Shown in pieces: positions 29,001 through 44,000 of a stretch of DNA of 64,000 bases. Origin of the DNA: Bugula neritina. Taxonomy: Eukaryota; Bryozoa; Gymnolaemata; Cheilostomatida; Bugulidae. How positions within the stretch are numbered: position 1 is the first letter of the stretch; every line of letters begins with the position of its first letter. The position numbers and the translations under genes were made by a program. The notes beneath the pieces were generated by a model. That model saw only the letters and a program-made list of their open reading frames with translations, was not told the DNA's origin and did no database searches. The stretch covers positions 7,742,207 to 7,806,206 of the forward strand of contig OZ037767.1 of the NCBI GenBank assembly GCA_964035545.1, written 5' to 3'.

Positions 29001-32000
29001 TGCAAATAAATTTGAAAAACCAAACTTTTCAGTAAACTGGCATCTGCATGAAAATGCAACTTTTGTGCAATCATTGAATTGAGTCAAGAATATAACTTGA
29101 CAATTAAGCTGAATCACCTGATCGCCACCATCTTGTTTGAACGTTACACTAAGTATACTATGTCTTGCACAACTTTGTAATCCTGGTAACTAAAATGAAA
29201 TACTAAGTGATTACCTTATGTTGACAGCTTCTAGCTGAAATGGTACAATGGTGACAGTAACTTTTCCTGAAGCTACCACAGGCTCGGTTAACAGGCTCTG
29301 ATTCAAGACTAAAATTATTATTCAATTTTTGAAAAAAAAGTGAAAATTAAACAGCATCAGCAAGTTAAAAGTTATAATTTTTAGAAAACAGCAAAAAAGA
29401 GTTAAAATGACTATGAAATGGGAGCAGTAGAATAATTGTCATTTGCCAACGTAATCGCCTGTTTGAAAAGCTGATAATAGTGATAAGACCAATTGTAGTT
29501 TTAGAAGAGCTCTGGGATCATGCTCACTTAAGTATAAATTTTAACACAAATAAGTTTCGCTATAAAATGTTGTAGACTTTATGAACTTATGTCATGACAA
29601 AGCCAAAAGATTTAAATACGTCTGCATTTGAATATGTAGCCTTTGGTAGTGTCTTGAATAAAAATGTTAGTTACTATTGCAGAGCTAAGCTTGTAATGTC
29701 ACAATTGATATATTTATAAGTAAATATTTTTAGCATGGTATGTCTTATAGTGTTTTAATTAGGGAGCAGCTGTGGTCTAGGGGTTAGAACGTCTGCTTAG
29801 TAAACAGGAAGTCATGGGTTCGAGCCCAAACAAAGACCATTGGGGATGTTAGGAAGAACATCTAGCCATAATTGCTCCTGTTCCCTATCTGAATGAGTCC
29901 ATAACACAATTTAACAAAACACTTTTTTATCAAAGTATTCTCACAGGGATGGCAACTATAAATTCATGGGTGAGTTTATAGTGTTTTAGTTGTAGTTGAA
30001 ATAGTTTTTCAACAAGACAAATCATAAGCAATATGGTTACTTTGCAATGGGCTTTGTACTTCACAATGGTTACTGGTTCTTTAAATAAAGTTGTTATTTA
30101 TTATTGCAGAGCATAGCAACTGGTCCCAAAATTTGAAAATAACCTCTTGAGAATATTACCCCACGATATTAAAAGTTATATGAAATGGTTAGTTTAATTA
30201 AAATGTAATACTAACTGATGAATTCAGTAACAGTAGTTGCTGGTAGACTGGCAGGACTTGGCGCGTATACTGAACCAGCTTGAGCTGTGCATTTTATCAC
30301 AGAAGCAGACGTTAGATCACATATATAGGTCTTTTCTTCACCACGATTGGTTAATGTAAAGTTTACTAATGGTATGAGACCAACGGTATTGTTATAGTTA
30401 CATTCGATCTAAAAAAGAAAGCATTTCTTATACCATTAGACACTGCATTTTGAACAAAATAGTTATGCATTGATAACTTTATGATTTTTATCTACATTAG
30501 TAAGCGAGCCATATACAACTGGCTGACTCATCAATGCAATTTCAAGATAATATGCAATTTTGTATGCGGTTTTGGAAATATCTCGAAACAGATTGCAGCT
30601 GCCAGAAGAAAATCATAGCACTGATGACCGTTTGTTGTTATTGTAGTTATACTCACTAAATAATAAGTAATTGTTCCTGTGTATTCTTCAGGTTTGTTTA
30701 GAGATACATTTATGCAGTTTTCTTTCGCTGATTCCAAAGCAATGCTAGGTGGAGTTGTTGGTTCTACAGTAAATTACAAAATTTTAAAAAGCAATCTTTC
30801 ATATATTAGAGTAAAGACGTAATTTTGATACAAATGAATAAATTAAATGCTAGTTTCTGAATATATTCATGCTATAATAGTGAATTTCAACTGTTTGGTA
30901 AACTTCCTAAAAACTGATTATAATATTGTGAATTTAAAAAAAGTTCTTACCAATATTTCCAGTCATAACTGTCAGTTCTTTGGTTGAATTCTTGTTTTGT
31001 TCATTTCTAACCTCCACTTCAAACTGGTAGCTGGTGTTGGCCATCAGATTAGAGAAAACATTTTGTTTACTGAACCCTGGCTGAGGAGAACTTTTCATCC
31101 TGAAACTCAATTCTGTTGTACCACTCGTTCCACACCCACTCAGGAGTGTCTATTAGAAAGTCGCAAAACATTGCATACAGTGTAAAAGGGCATAAGAGAC
31201 TACTGACAATTAGCATGGTTTTAATTGCCAAAATGACATTATAGAGATCATATTATGTTATGTACAAATCAATAAATGAGCATACCTGGTTTTTATTAAT
31301 TGTAACTTTTCGGTAACTTTTCCAGTTATCTTGATAAACATACTCTTCTACATAATCTATTTTCCCCACAAACTCTGGTGCTGAAATAAAAAAGTCACTG
31401 AACACATGTCTGAAGATGTTGTGATACACTTGAAGGTTCAACCTGTAGACTTGTAATACATTTTTTTTGCTCCTTCATTATAATTATGTTGTGTAAATTT
31501 AGTGTTAAAAGAACACTTGTAAAAATAATATAACATCCCATATACCGTGTCCAGTAACAGTGGCACCGGTAAAAATGGCACAAGTCAAAATGGCACAAAG
31601 CATGGTAATGTAGGTACAATGACACATTTTCAAAATATGAGCGTAGGATAGGATTGGGTGTTTGGAATATAGGAGTTTAGATTTAAGAATGGGCATTTGA
31701 GTTTGGAATCGGAGGTTAAGGGCTGCGGGTTTGACTTGAGGATTTGAAAAAATGTAACGGTTGTGTGTGCCTTATCTTCCTAAAATATTTTTATTTTCTA
31801 TCATATCTTATTTAATTTTTCCTGCTATTATTACCTGTGCCACGTTTTCCTAAAATCCATATATGCATCTATAACAGATGACAAGCAGCATACCTGTACA
31901 CTCCTTAGTCATTACATGCAGAGAGATAAAAGGTCCAGAACACGTATCAGCATTTCCTGTATGATGAGACACTAGAAATCTGTAAAATGTTCTCGGATTT

Positions 32001-35000
32001 AACTGAGTGGCAGTAAAATTCACTCTACCATCTTTCTTCTCAACATTCAGATTTATTTCACCAGTCAAACCGACTTCATACCTGTATATTGTTAGAAAAT
32101 ACAAAGTAGTTACTGTTATGCATACATTTTGCTTTCTTTTTAATGATCAACCGATAATAATTGGTTTGGTATCAGTATATGTTAGATGTTGATAGAAACA
32201 TGCTGTTTCTTATATCACATACTTACTGTAAATTGCTGTAATTAACTTTAGGGTTACAATTAAAAAGCCAAGGTTGCGATTCCTGATTCCATTGACTGAA
32301 AGATGCTGTTACAGAAGTATAGTCTTGATATACTATACCATCATTCTTTGCTACATTGAATGTAGGGATATGATCTACAACAATTCAAAAAGGTCTTAGT
32401 TGTAAAGTCGTTTGAATAGTTTACTTGATCAAAAATTATGTCAGCTTTTTAATAACTTTTATAAAATAAGAAACATATTCGGCTTGAGTGATCACCATCA
32501 GAAATGTATAGGCAGATATGAACGCATAAACTTTGTGAATTTAAAAATTCAGATGGACTATGCTTTTGATCGCTAAACCTAATAGAATGTCATTACATAT
32601 TAAAAGTTAGTAAACAAAGACATTATTTGATAACATGTACAAATTTTGTGCATTGATTACCAAGCTTAACAGAAAGTCATATTATAATATAATAAAAGTT
32701 AGTAAACAAAGACATTTCAAGATGACATAAAATCAATGAATAAATAGTGTTGAAAAAAATGCGTATGTTCGAGTGATATCAGTTCATTCAGTCAATTATC
32801 ATTAAATTTTGTAAACTCAAACAAATGGTTCAAAAAATAATATTTGCAAGATTGTTCATGCGTTCTTTAAAAAAAATATAAATGTGTAGCAAAAAATTCA
32901 CCCTAGGGTGAGTCCAGCAACATTGAATAACATTTAATTGTCAGATTGCTAGTTAGCATGTGGGCTAGGACAGTTGTTTCCACCAGATACAAACCACATT
33001 TGAAAGCTGTTTGTTTTAATTGAGGCCAGGAAATAAATCAAAAAACTGATACAGAAATTTTAAGAAATAAAATAAATTATGTTAGTAAGCAAAATACAAT
33101 AATTATACTCTACTCACCATAGCCATATATTTCAACTTCTCTGAATGCTACTCCTGTATTGCTATAGGCGAGTATAGCAAACTGTTGCATGTATGGAGAT
33201 ACATTCAGTGCACATAACACATTAAAAATAACTCCTTGAGGATCATGAACATAATATTTACATCTCTCCCAGTTATTGTTTGACCAAGAGTTTGGTGGTT
33301 TGTTTGCATCATGTGGCTCTGAGTTAGTCAGGTAAAACATCTGCTTTAGTCTGTCAGCTATAAATCATGATTAAAATAGACAATCATAAAACAAGTTATT
33401 GACTGAAAAATATAAGCCAATAAAACTGTTGTTTACGACTTTAATTCATACTTGTTGTTCAAATGCACAGCACTTAGTAATGAATATTATCATATTCAAA
33501 AAACTTCATTGTGTTCAAATCAAAAGTAGTCACAGGTAGCAATGATTTAATGTTATTCTAATCTCTTTTAAATAAAACCATATTTCATCCTACATTTCTT
33601 CTATTCTAATCTAATTTGTCACCAACAGTGATGGGTTACTCAACTAACTGATAAAAGCTTTTTTATTATGAATATTTGCCATACTAATTGAAAATCTTAA
33701 AGATGCAGAACTTTCACAAGCTGCAAATAAGCACTGTTGAAATTACATTAACAAGAGTGATGAGAATACATTAGAGTTTGCACATTATTGACATTTGGAG
33801 TTTTATATCCCGATTTTTAGAGCTCAAATTATTTCACAAATCTTGCAATAATTTCCTAATCTTCCGATCTGCGAAGAAATGCAATAATGACTTATACCTA
33901 ATATAAGGTAGAACTAATTAATGAAAATATTAATAATACAAATATATATTTTATACTATTTTTGTATTAGCCATTTGTAATCGTCAATCAAAGGTTTTGC
34001 AATGAAACTGGACAGATCAATAATTGAAATACTAAATGTATTTAAATAGTTCAAAATCTTCTACTTGGCATTTTATTAGGTTTGACGGTGACATATGGAA
34101 CTATATACAAGTTGAAAAAAGACAAAAATTATTCGTCTTATGGAGCACCAGTGCACATAGACTCTAAGATAATATCAAGTCAAATTAAAAGAGGTAATTG
34201 ATGGTTTATGGAAGGCTTGCATTATTATGTTAACGTTACTTTGGTTATTAGTATAAAAATCGTACCACAAGGGTTTCCATTACAGTCCCCATCTCGAGCA
34301 TATATTCTGGCAAACTGGAAAATGATTTTTCTCCCCAAGTCCACTTTCCACCATTCACCGGCTTTAGACTGTCCTGTGTTAGAATAGCTACTGTCTATTT
34401 TACCATCAATAGAAACTTCAGCAGACCAGTTACTATCACCTCCTGTATAAGTTGACTCCTGATAGGCTGTGCCTTTAGTAGCATAATTTATTCCTGAAAT
34501 CACAAACATAATATGACATTGTATAAAAATATGCATACATGTAGTGCATGAAGATGTTCGCTGACAATTCCTAAAGTCATTAAAGTCTTAAACTAGATGT
34601 TTTATCAAAAATATATCATGGGAAAGGTTGCATGACAATATCACTATAACAAGAGAATATCCATGTCTGGTATGATCAAAATTGCATTTTCTTTTTAAGC
34701 TATGGTCATGCAATATTTATAAAATTTGGTTGGCAATGAGTTTTATTGTTTTTATTAGAATAGATGGCGCCAGAAACAAATATTACCAGAACCTTGTATG
34801 TGACTTCACCCCACAGCTTTGATGTAAAGTCAGCCTTGCAATAGGCTAATTCCTTATGTCATTCAATGATTCATGAATGCAGTGAAAAATTGGCACTGAT
34901 CCTAGCTTTATAAAGATAAACAATTCTGTCTACTTTGAGCATTAATTAAACTTGATCTCATATGAAATATTAGAATTAGGAATGGTTAAGTTTATGTACC

Positions 35001-38000
35001 AAGGTTTTCTGCAGACTAGAATTACCAACGAAATAAAAAAAACTCTTCTTATTCTATTTATTTTAAAAATTTGATGGATAGCTTATCCAATGTGTGATTA
35101 ATTTGTATAAGAGAAATACCAATCGGGAAAATCTTGACCTAGGAGTCATCTGGTAAAATAATAATCTTATAAGTAACACAATACGCTATTTATCAAAAAA
35201 AATTGATTTTTTAAACAAAAACTTATAGCATTGTTTTGTTAGGAAAAAACTAGTCTCTAAAAATTGGTTGTATAGGGTTTTGCAGAGTTGAAAAAGGATA
35301 AAAATTTACAATGTAACAGAAACATTGAAGTTTTAAAAACACATTTAAACAGATTTTTAATATTGAAAGAAGTCTGGGGATTGTTTCAAATATTTTTACT
35401 ATTATAAAACACGAGAGTTTGTGTAAAATGCTTTGTTAAAAATTCAAAAGAAAAGCTTTTTGACAAAGCTATATTGATTGGCCTGCTGTACCAGTCGAAG
35501 AAGATAACAGTAGATGCCCACTTAGTTGAAAACGTACTAAACTTGGTGCTCAGTATTTTTTAAACATAACACTGTGAATGCTGCATATAACTGTACAAAT
35601 TATTAAAATATGTAAATGTTATAGGCCACTATCATAAGGCAGTATTTTTTATACCTAATTAATTGTAAAACTCACTTTTCTTTGAGAAGATTTGAACTTC
35701 TTTAAGGGAGATAATTCCTTTCTGATCTCTAGAAACAGCAATGTGCCTAAACATTCTTACATAACTGAATTCAATGACGTGGAGGTAGTTTATTGGATCA
35801 TTCTGAGTAGAGATAACTTCCCAGTCAGATGTAGAGGGATATGAAGTAGTGGATACTGTCTCTTTGTTAGAACCCCACACAGTTATATTTGATAGTCTGT
35901 CACCTAAAATATAATGTCTGCCATACAAAACTTATACACTTATAACTCATTATTATAATATTATGTTAAAAAGTGTTTGCCAACAACAACCACTGTTAGA
36001 TGCTAAAACTGTGTTAATAAACTCTACAGTACATTTTCATACAGGGTTAATGTTAACAACTAAATTTCACTTTATACAGACGAACATCCTAAAGTGGTGC
36101 AAATGGACATTTCAACATCATGCAGTTATATGTCAAAAGTAGAAATGATTTTTAATCAAAAGTTATGCACCATTGTTGAAATGCTTTTTCTATGTACAGC
36201 TAAATGTTAAAGCAGTTTTTAATCATGTTTGGTTATTGTAAAAGTTTTATATCATAAATGTTTACACTTAAAATTTACTTTCAGAGAAAGAAACTAGTTG
36301 AGAAACTGAAGTCACATAGAATGTGTAAGCTTTAGAAAAAGAAGCTACTCATGCAGTACAAAATTCTAGGAAATCAAAACTCAGCAGGTATTTTAAGCAG
36401 TGGTGTCTATTGTAGTGAACAGTATGCAAACCTTGCAATTAAGTTGCATTTTGCTCAATTATGTATGATGTTTTTTCAGGTAAGCTAGCTGTGACTACAG
36501 TAAATTCTTGGCTTTGAAAACGGTCAGTTTGCCAAAGCCTGTGTCACTGGAGAGGTCAATTTGTAGACAGCCAAATAAGATTGAAGGTGTGCATGAGGTA
36601 GAGCTTAATATAGCGAAGAAGATTAAGTGCAACAACCACGAGCCTAACTTTCTTATCTCTGTCATACAATGGTAACAGTGTCAACAATGTGAATATACTA
36701 GACTCAACTAGTAAGTTATAGATCTAAAGGTTTATTGAACAAAATCAAGATGTATAAATAAATAAAATATTATTGTCATTTTAACACAAACTCATGAAAG
36801 TTGATAGTCACCATCCCTGTGAGAAGCTTAATGCCGGCTTGTATAAACAAGGGGCTATAATATCTTATAGTAACCAAAAATGAGTTTTTGTGTTGATTTC
36901 ACATGCTTGTTATTAAAGACCTATGTAATATAATTGGTGACAGTAAATAATTCTCTTAAGTCATATTATTTGTATCATAAAAATACAGTGTTAACAGGTT
37001 TTTCATGATATAGAAACTTATTTGACATGTTGACTTGAAATTACAATTATATGATACGTCATATGAGCAAATAGTGGCTTGTCTTAAGTTAATGAAGAAA
37101 CAGTATAAAGTAAACTCAATTTATTCCATATTTCTATCACTTGCATAGGATATTACAATGCATATGTATGCTGTATGCAGTATATCTATCACTCTAAACG
37201 ACTATATTAGTCAAATAGACAACGAATCAACAGTAAAGATATTCAATACTTTTGTGAGTAAAAAACTTTTGAAAATTGAGAAGCCTCAATTAAGTTGCAG
37301 AAGTACAGTAATAAATCTTATAGATGGATAGTTTAATGAAACAAAAATATTTTGGTTGGCTATACATAATTACCTTTGAGCAGGAATATAACAAATTTAA
37401 ACTTTGGATAGTAAATAATAATAACAGAAGCAGATACTTACGGTTACCCTGTCTATTGTAAAGTTCAATCCACTGAACATTATACGTGTCTCCTAAGTCA
37501 ACCATCCAGAACTGTTTCTCCTTGTTTTGTGTATGGGTCACTAAGTAATCATTTGTATCAACAGCAGCTATTATTCCATCAACACCATAACTTGGAGAAA
37601 AATTAACATAGTCGATGTAGGTGCTGCTTTCATGTGTAGTCTTTCTGTACGCCAAGTTATCTAAAAAGTACAAATATTGGAACAAAGTAGTTGGATGCCA
37701 CTACGAAAATGGGCGAGTGGCAAACATAATACTGTTGTTGCTATATATAAATTACTGTTAAGCCAACATTATATTGATTTCAAAGCTGCAAGTAACATTT
37801 TTGCATCTAGGAGACGGCCATTCTTGAAACGGATGGGTATACAGGAATTGGTTGAATGTCAAGAAGACATCATGAAATTTGACCTACCACTAGCTAAAGA
37901 CCTGGCCACTCTTGTGAAAATCACATGAAACTTGTGTGACAGTTTTTGTTATGACCAGCCACACACTCGTCAGATAAAACCCATAATAAATAGTCAATGA

Positions 38001-41000
38001 ATTAGTCTTGTACACAATATAAACAGTAAAAAATTGCCCAAACAAAAAAACTTTATGGAAATGAAATAATCACTCTTGCTAAAATTCTATTGACCAATTA
38101 AATCGATTGTGATTTGTTGTTCATCATCATTGTTGGCAGTTTGGTCTCAAAGAAAGAGGTTGTGTTTTCAATGTTCTTTGTATTCTAGTCGCTATTTTTG
38201 TTACTTTTACGGCTTACATTGTGGTGCAGTTATTGCAGCCTTAGTTTATGCTAGCTTATAACCGCTCTTATCTACATTGACAGCAAATGGTCAACAAATA
38301 ACAACCTTATATTATTCAACTACATAAACAATCACTGTGGAATTATGACAATAAAATCAAAACCTCACTGGCTTCCAATAGAGTTTACTCCAAATATCAC
38401 TGTATCATGCTATACTTTCTTCACAGGTGCCTCCATGCAGACTAAAACAAAATGCTTCATCTACAGCTAAAACAATATCAACACAAGTTAAAGAACTAAA
38501 GAAAGAGCACCAAATTATTGTATTCTTGTGGCAGTGGATTTTAATTAGCTTCTGCCTAAACTTGATGGATACTATCAAACAGTAAAAACACTTACCTAAA
38601 ACAATACAATTTTTGATAAATGCTATATCATGCAGAATTAAAGATGCCTTCAAACAATGCCATCAACTTGCAAAGCTTGGTGGGTCAGACCACTTTATAA
38701 CACACTTCGTACCAACCTACACACCCTTATCTTATAAATACAAGCCAACTGGAGTCATCCGACATAAACATTCTGAAGAGAACTGTGAAAAACTGGAGGC
38801 AGCATTGGATATTACTATATCTGAAATAGTCTGCTCTCTGATGATGATAACATCCATCAACATACTGGAATTGTAGCAGGCTATATAAACTTCTGCACAG
38901 ATATGTGCATACTAAAGAAGAGCTTCAGAACATGTACCAATCAGAAACCTTGGATTACTAAACATATAACAAAAAGGATGTATTTAAAGCAAGTAGCCCA
39001 CAAGGATGGAAACCGTAAACTATATATAATAAGCTTAAATGTGACATCACCAGATCTATAACCAACAGCAAACATAATTACTCTAAGAAAATCCAACTAC
39101 AACTAGTAAATCAACCAGCCAAAGCATGGCTTGATATAAACAAAATAAGTGGTCTACCACATAGCAAAACACTTACTACTAAAACTAACCTATTTACACC
39201 TGATGACCTAAATACCTTCTTCACCCGATATGAAAAGCTTGTATCTCATCAGCCTGTTTTTGATAAAAACATTAACAGTGCACCACTATTAGAAATATCA
39301 GAATATGCTGTTTATAACAGCTAAAGGGACTAAATTCACAAAAAAAGGTGCAGGTCTTGATCGTCTTATTCTGAAAGTTTTGAAAATCTGCTGCTATCAA
39401 CTAGCACCTGTCTTTGCAAAAATGTTTACTTTCTCCATGAAATCTAAGTCAACTCCAAATTCATGGAAATCTGCAATGATCAAGCCACTTCCTTAAATAA
39501 AGGATCCTGAACTACTTAAACAATATTGCCCAATTGCTCTCATAAGCTGTATATGCAAAACTCTGGAAAGGCTCATCAAACACTACATTAATAACTCATA
39601 CATCTTTAGATAGATATCAGTTCACATATTGTACAAATCACTCTATACAATTGATGCGCTGTTATGTAGAACTACAACTGTGACAAGTTTTACTGACAAG
39701 AAAGCATCCAATTATGCAAGGTGCCTCTTTTTAGACTTCTCTTCTTCATTCAATACTATATCTATAGTTGCGTTTATACCTCTGCTGAAAAAAGTACCCA
39801 GTTTAAGTTAATAATGCTAGTCCGGATACCCCTTTATAGTCAAACCGAAACTCGTTGAAGTCATATTGATGCGGTTGCTCACTTTCTGAAATTGAAATTT
39901 GACTCGCATAATAGCTATTTGATGCCCTTTGTAAACGTCGTGAATTAGTGAAGCGGAAAGCATAAAAGCGATAATTGAGAAAGCGTAGGCTATATAATTA
40001 TAACCGTATAAGTACGTTGTCTAATCGCCAAAGTAATAACTAAATAACGATGTTTACAAGGAGTTATTACTCCTATTCTAAAATTGGCCGATTAAGTTAT
40101 CACAGTACAAAAATTTCAACGGGTGGCTTTTACAATGCAATGCAACTCGGAGAAATTTCAACCCGGCCAAATTGAAATTTTGACCGAAAATCGTGAAGGT
40201 ATAAACGCAACTTATTTCAGACCTCATTACTCGACTAACTCATCTTGACTGCAATGTTACTGAGGAGATTTACAGTTTTCTTACAAACAGAGTACAGCCC
40301 ACAATAGTAGATGACATATAGCATACCCAAGAAGTGATGTTCTCAACTTAACATGCTAAACCTCATACCCCTAATATTGTATTCAATGGAACTAACATTG
40401 TACTGTCTGATAAAGTGAGATACTTTGGTGTGTTAGTAGATCAAAATTTCAAATTTCATGAACATGCACAACCAGTAGTTACAACAGTATCAAGAAAAAT
40501 GTATATTGTGAAGAATTTTGTGCATCTCAGCTCTAAACCTCTTGCAAATATGTTATTCAAAAGTTTCATCATGTTCAGTATCGCCCATTGTCTACCTATT
40601 ATTTGTACTTGCATTTATGCCAGTGATAAAAAAGCTATCCTAAAGATGTCCAAAGATTGCTCAAAACTTAGGATTGAGCATCTAAATATTGATTTGCACA
40701 TTCAGAAGCTCACTAAAAAACTTGCCATTAAATATATATAGTAGACAATGACCATTTCATCAGTAACTTTTTGAGCCCAATGCCCTTCTGGAAGTTATCG
40801 TACCATCAAAAACAGAGGGGCATGGGGCCGAGATAGTTTCTTTTGACATCTTGTAAATATTTTAAATAAGCTTTGATTGTAAATAATCCCAACAGAGTTT
40901 TGACTTTTCTCTTATTTTCGTTTGTTCCTATTTATGTTATAGCCAGTATTTAGACTGAATTTTGCTATGTGTTGTCATGTTTGTGATATGCAATAAATAA

Positions 41001-44000
41001 ATAAATCAATCAATCAATATCTTTGTCCATGCAGCAAACTAAAATAGCACTTGTAAATCTACGAGAAATATTACCAGGAATATACCTGTGTTCAAAATTT
41101 ATTTAAAATACTCTAAAAAAGATTATGTGAAACTGTAGCAGGGGAAAAAACTTAATCTCAAGTTATTTTTTGATGATAAATAATGACAAAATCAAGCAGT
41201 TTTGATTAGCAAAAAGACTAAATTATCCGACTAGAAACAAGCATATAATTAAATAACTATAAACCTATGGACCACTTACACTGATTCAGATTTAAAACTA
41301 AAAAGGCTATATAGTGTAGCTTCTAATAATTTGAAATTAGTTCTGCAACTGATTTCAAAGCTATTACACTAGCAAATATTGGCCAGGTATCGTACAGTTT
41401 CATGCAACCCAAAAGACAATGTTGACCTTTTGAGAAGATGCGGTTAATGGAAAGAAGACTGCAAAATGCACCTCAACAAGTCAAATTTAAAAAATTGACC
41501 TAAAAATAGATTTACTGAAACTAAAAAAAATATTGAGTGTCTGTTTTTTGCAGGAAGCTAAAGATCAAAATAATTAAACTTGTAGCAAACAAAAACTAAA
41601 CTTTTATGATTTTGAGTGTCCAAAAAGCAGTCACAAAATCCAGTCAAGAGAATTTGCTGAACATTATAAAATTTATTAAAAATTCATTACCCTTATTACA
41701 TTATGGCTGTTAGCAAAGCTTGCAGCAACAAAAATATTTGAATTGGGTCAAAATCTGATCTCAAGAATACCGGGTCGTAGACACCCCATAAAATAAATGT
41801 AGATTATGTGTGTTTATGTATTTTGCAACACTGTATTATTCTATTGTATTTGGTTTGCTCACGTGATGCTGTCAAATTATTGTTGGTTACAAGTCATGAC
41901 TTGCTGATAGCTTTTCAGCTTTGAAAAGTGAAAGAAGTGAGCTGCAACCTTTCTCATGCTTTTTGAATCTTTAGTTTTGTGCTGTAACACTGTGAAAGTT
42001 TTTGTTCAGTTTGTTTTGGTATGCTTATATAAATATAGTAGCTCTAATCAACAAGCTATTTTAGCCCAAATTTAAAATATTGAAATGGCTAGTGGAAAAT
42101 TGTCTGACATTGCAAAGAATTATGTAGGCTACAGTACTATAGTATAGTGGATAATTCACTGTTTGGATGGAGAAACTAAAACTAGTAGCCTAGCTGCAAG
42201 ATATAAAATTGACAAAAACTCAAGTTTCTACCACTCATCTTAGCTGGTCCAGTTTTTGCTGTCTACCAGAAAATTTCTGATGGTGACCTAATAGACTATG
42301 AAGGGCTAAAATCGAAGTTTACGGCTGCATTCAATACGAACTCAATTACAGCATAAATAAGCAGCTCCGTAACATAGTTGTGACAGTTGATGTGTATTTG
42401 ACTGATTTGAGAAGACTGCCTTAGGTAATAAGCCAGAAAAATGCTAATGCTTTCTTACGGTGCTCTCTTAATTGTGGCTAATCTACCATCTCAAATATTG
42501 CTATATTTTTTTCAGTAAGTGTGGGTAAGGTGTATCCGTTTTTAGTACATTACTCAAAGTTATGCAATCGACTTCCCTGGTTTGTTTCGTGAGAATAGTA
42601 CGATATATTTTTCTATGATAGATACGACAACAACGTTATAATTAATCCATTCAATACTACTATTATACATAAGTGTCCATTCTTTGTCTGACTGATCACA
42701 ACCAACTTGGGAGCAGACTGCCCCTCATGATATAATTAGATCCCCATATGTAGAAAAAGAAAAAAACAAAAATAAAACATGGCAACATACATTACTACAC
42801 ATGCTGAATAGCCTTAATTAGAAAAGAGAGGATATATATATATTGAATGTGGATTATTATGTGATTTCAAATTTCAAGCTGCCTAATTAGGCATAATAAA
42901 AAATAAATCAAATTCCAATTGGTGAAAATTAAATAGTTTCAAGAATTTCTACATAGAGAGCTTTTAGACTAGAGCCAGCAAAATATAAAACAGTATAAAA
43001 ATGAAATCTGCATAAATTGCTGCCTAGTAATCCGCATGAATTGCTAAATACTTGTTCAACATTGAATAATGCTAACTCATACCATCGCTTTGTTGTACTT
43101 CTACAAACACTTGTGTAGTGCTTTTATTATTTACTAGTTTTGGAAAAGAAATCTTTTACCAAATTGACTGTACGGCATGGTGATATTTCTCACAATTGAA
43201 AATATTTTGAGAAATTATAATTATATTTCTATGTTTACCAATAAAACTAATTATTGCAATATTTTATATTTTGAAACATCAATTTTATGCAAATTGACTC
43301 TCTGAGTTAGATTACCGCCAACAATTACAAAATTGTTCTACATTGGTTCAATTGCTCCACACAATGTTCACATTGTGGTAAACTCTCTAGTTACTGACAC
43401 ATCTCATTACATGAATTCTCTACCAAGAACAAGAAATAATCTGATAAACTGTACAACTTACAGTCCTGTTCATACACTTCTACTTCAGCCAATGAAAGAT
43501 GTTCTGTGTGAACACTGTATACAGCCACATATCTAACAAGAACATCAGATTCTAATATAACATTTGCTTCAGCTCCATATTGTTTATCTCTGTATGATCT
43601 GATCATCCAGTTACTGTCATTGGCTAGAGTCGGTTCCCCTGGGTTGTTTTCCGCAGATGTGAGGATGAAAATCTTCTGAAGCCTGTGACCTAAAGTTATG
43701 AAATTGAGCTCATAACACTTCTGTATAATATGCTTAAAAGGTGAACAAAGCATCATTTGGCAAAATTGGAATTTCTGCAACACACAACTTGTTACCTTAA
43801 CAGATTAACCTAAAATTTGCTTTAATGAAAATCACACAGTAGTAACATATACTTTCTTGATATACTTATATACATACACTGGTAGCAGTTATTATCCTGT
43901 CTGTTCCATATATTGATCCTGCTGACATGAAACTTCTTCTCCAAATCTACCATCCACCATTTCTCAACAGGCAGGCGTGAAGTGTGAGTGAAATCATCAA

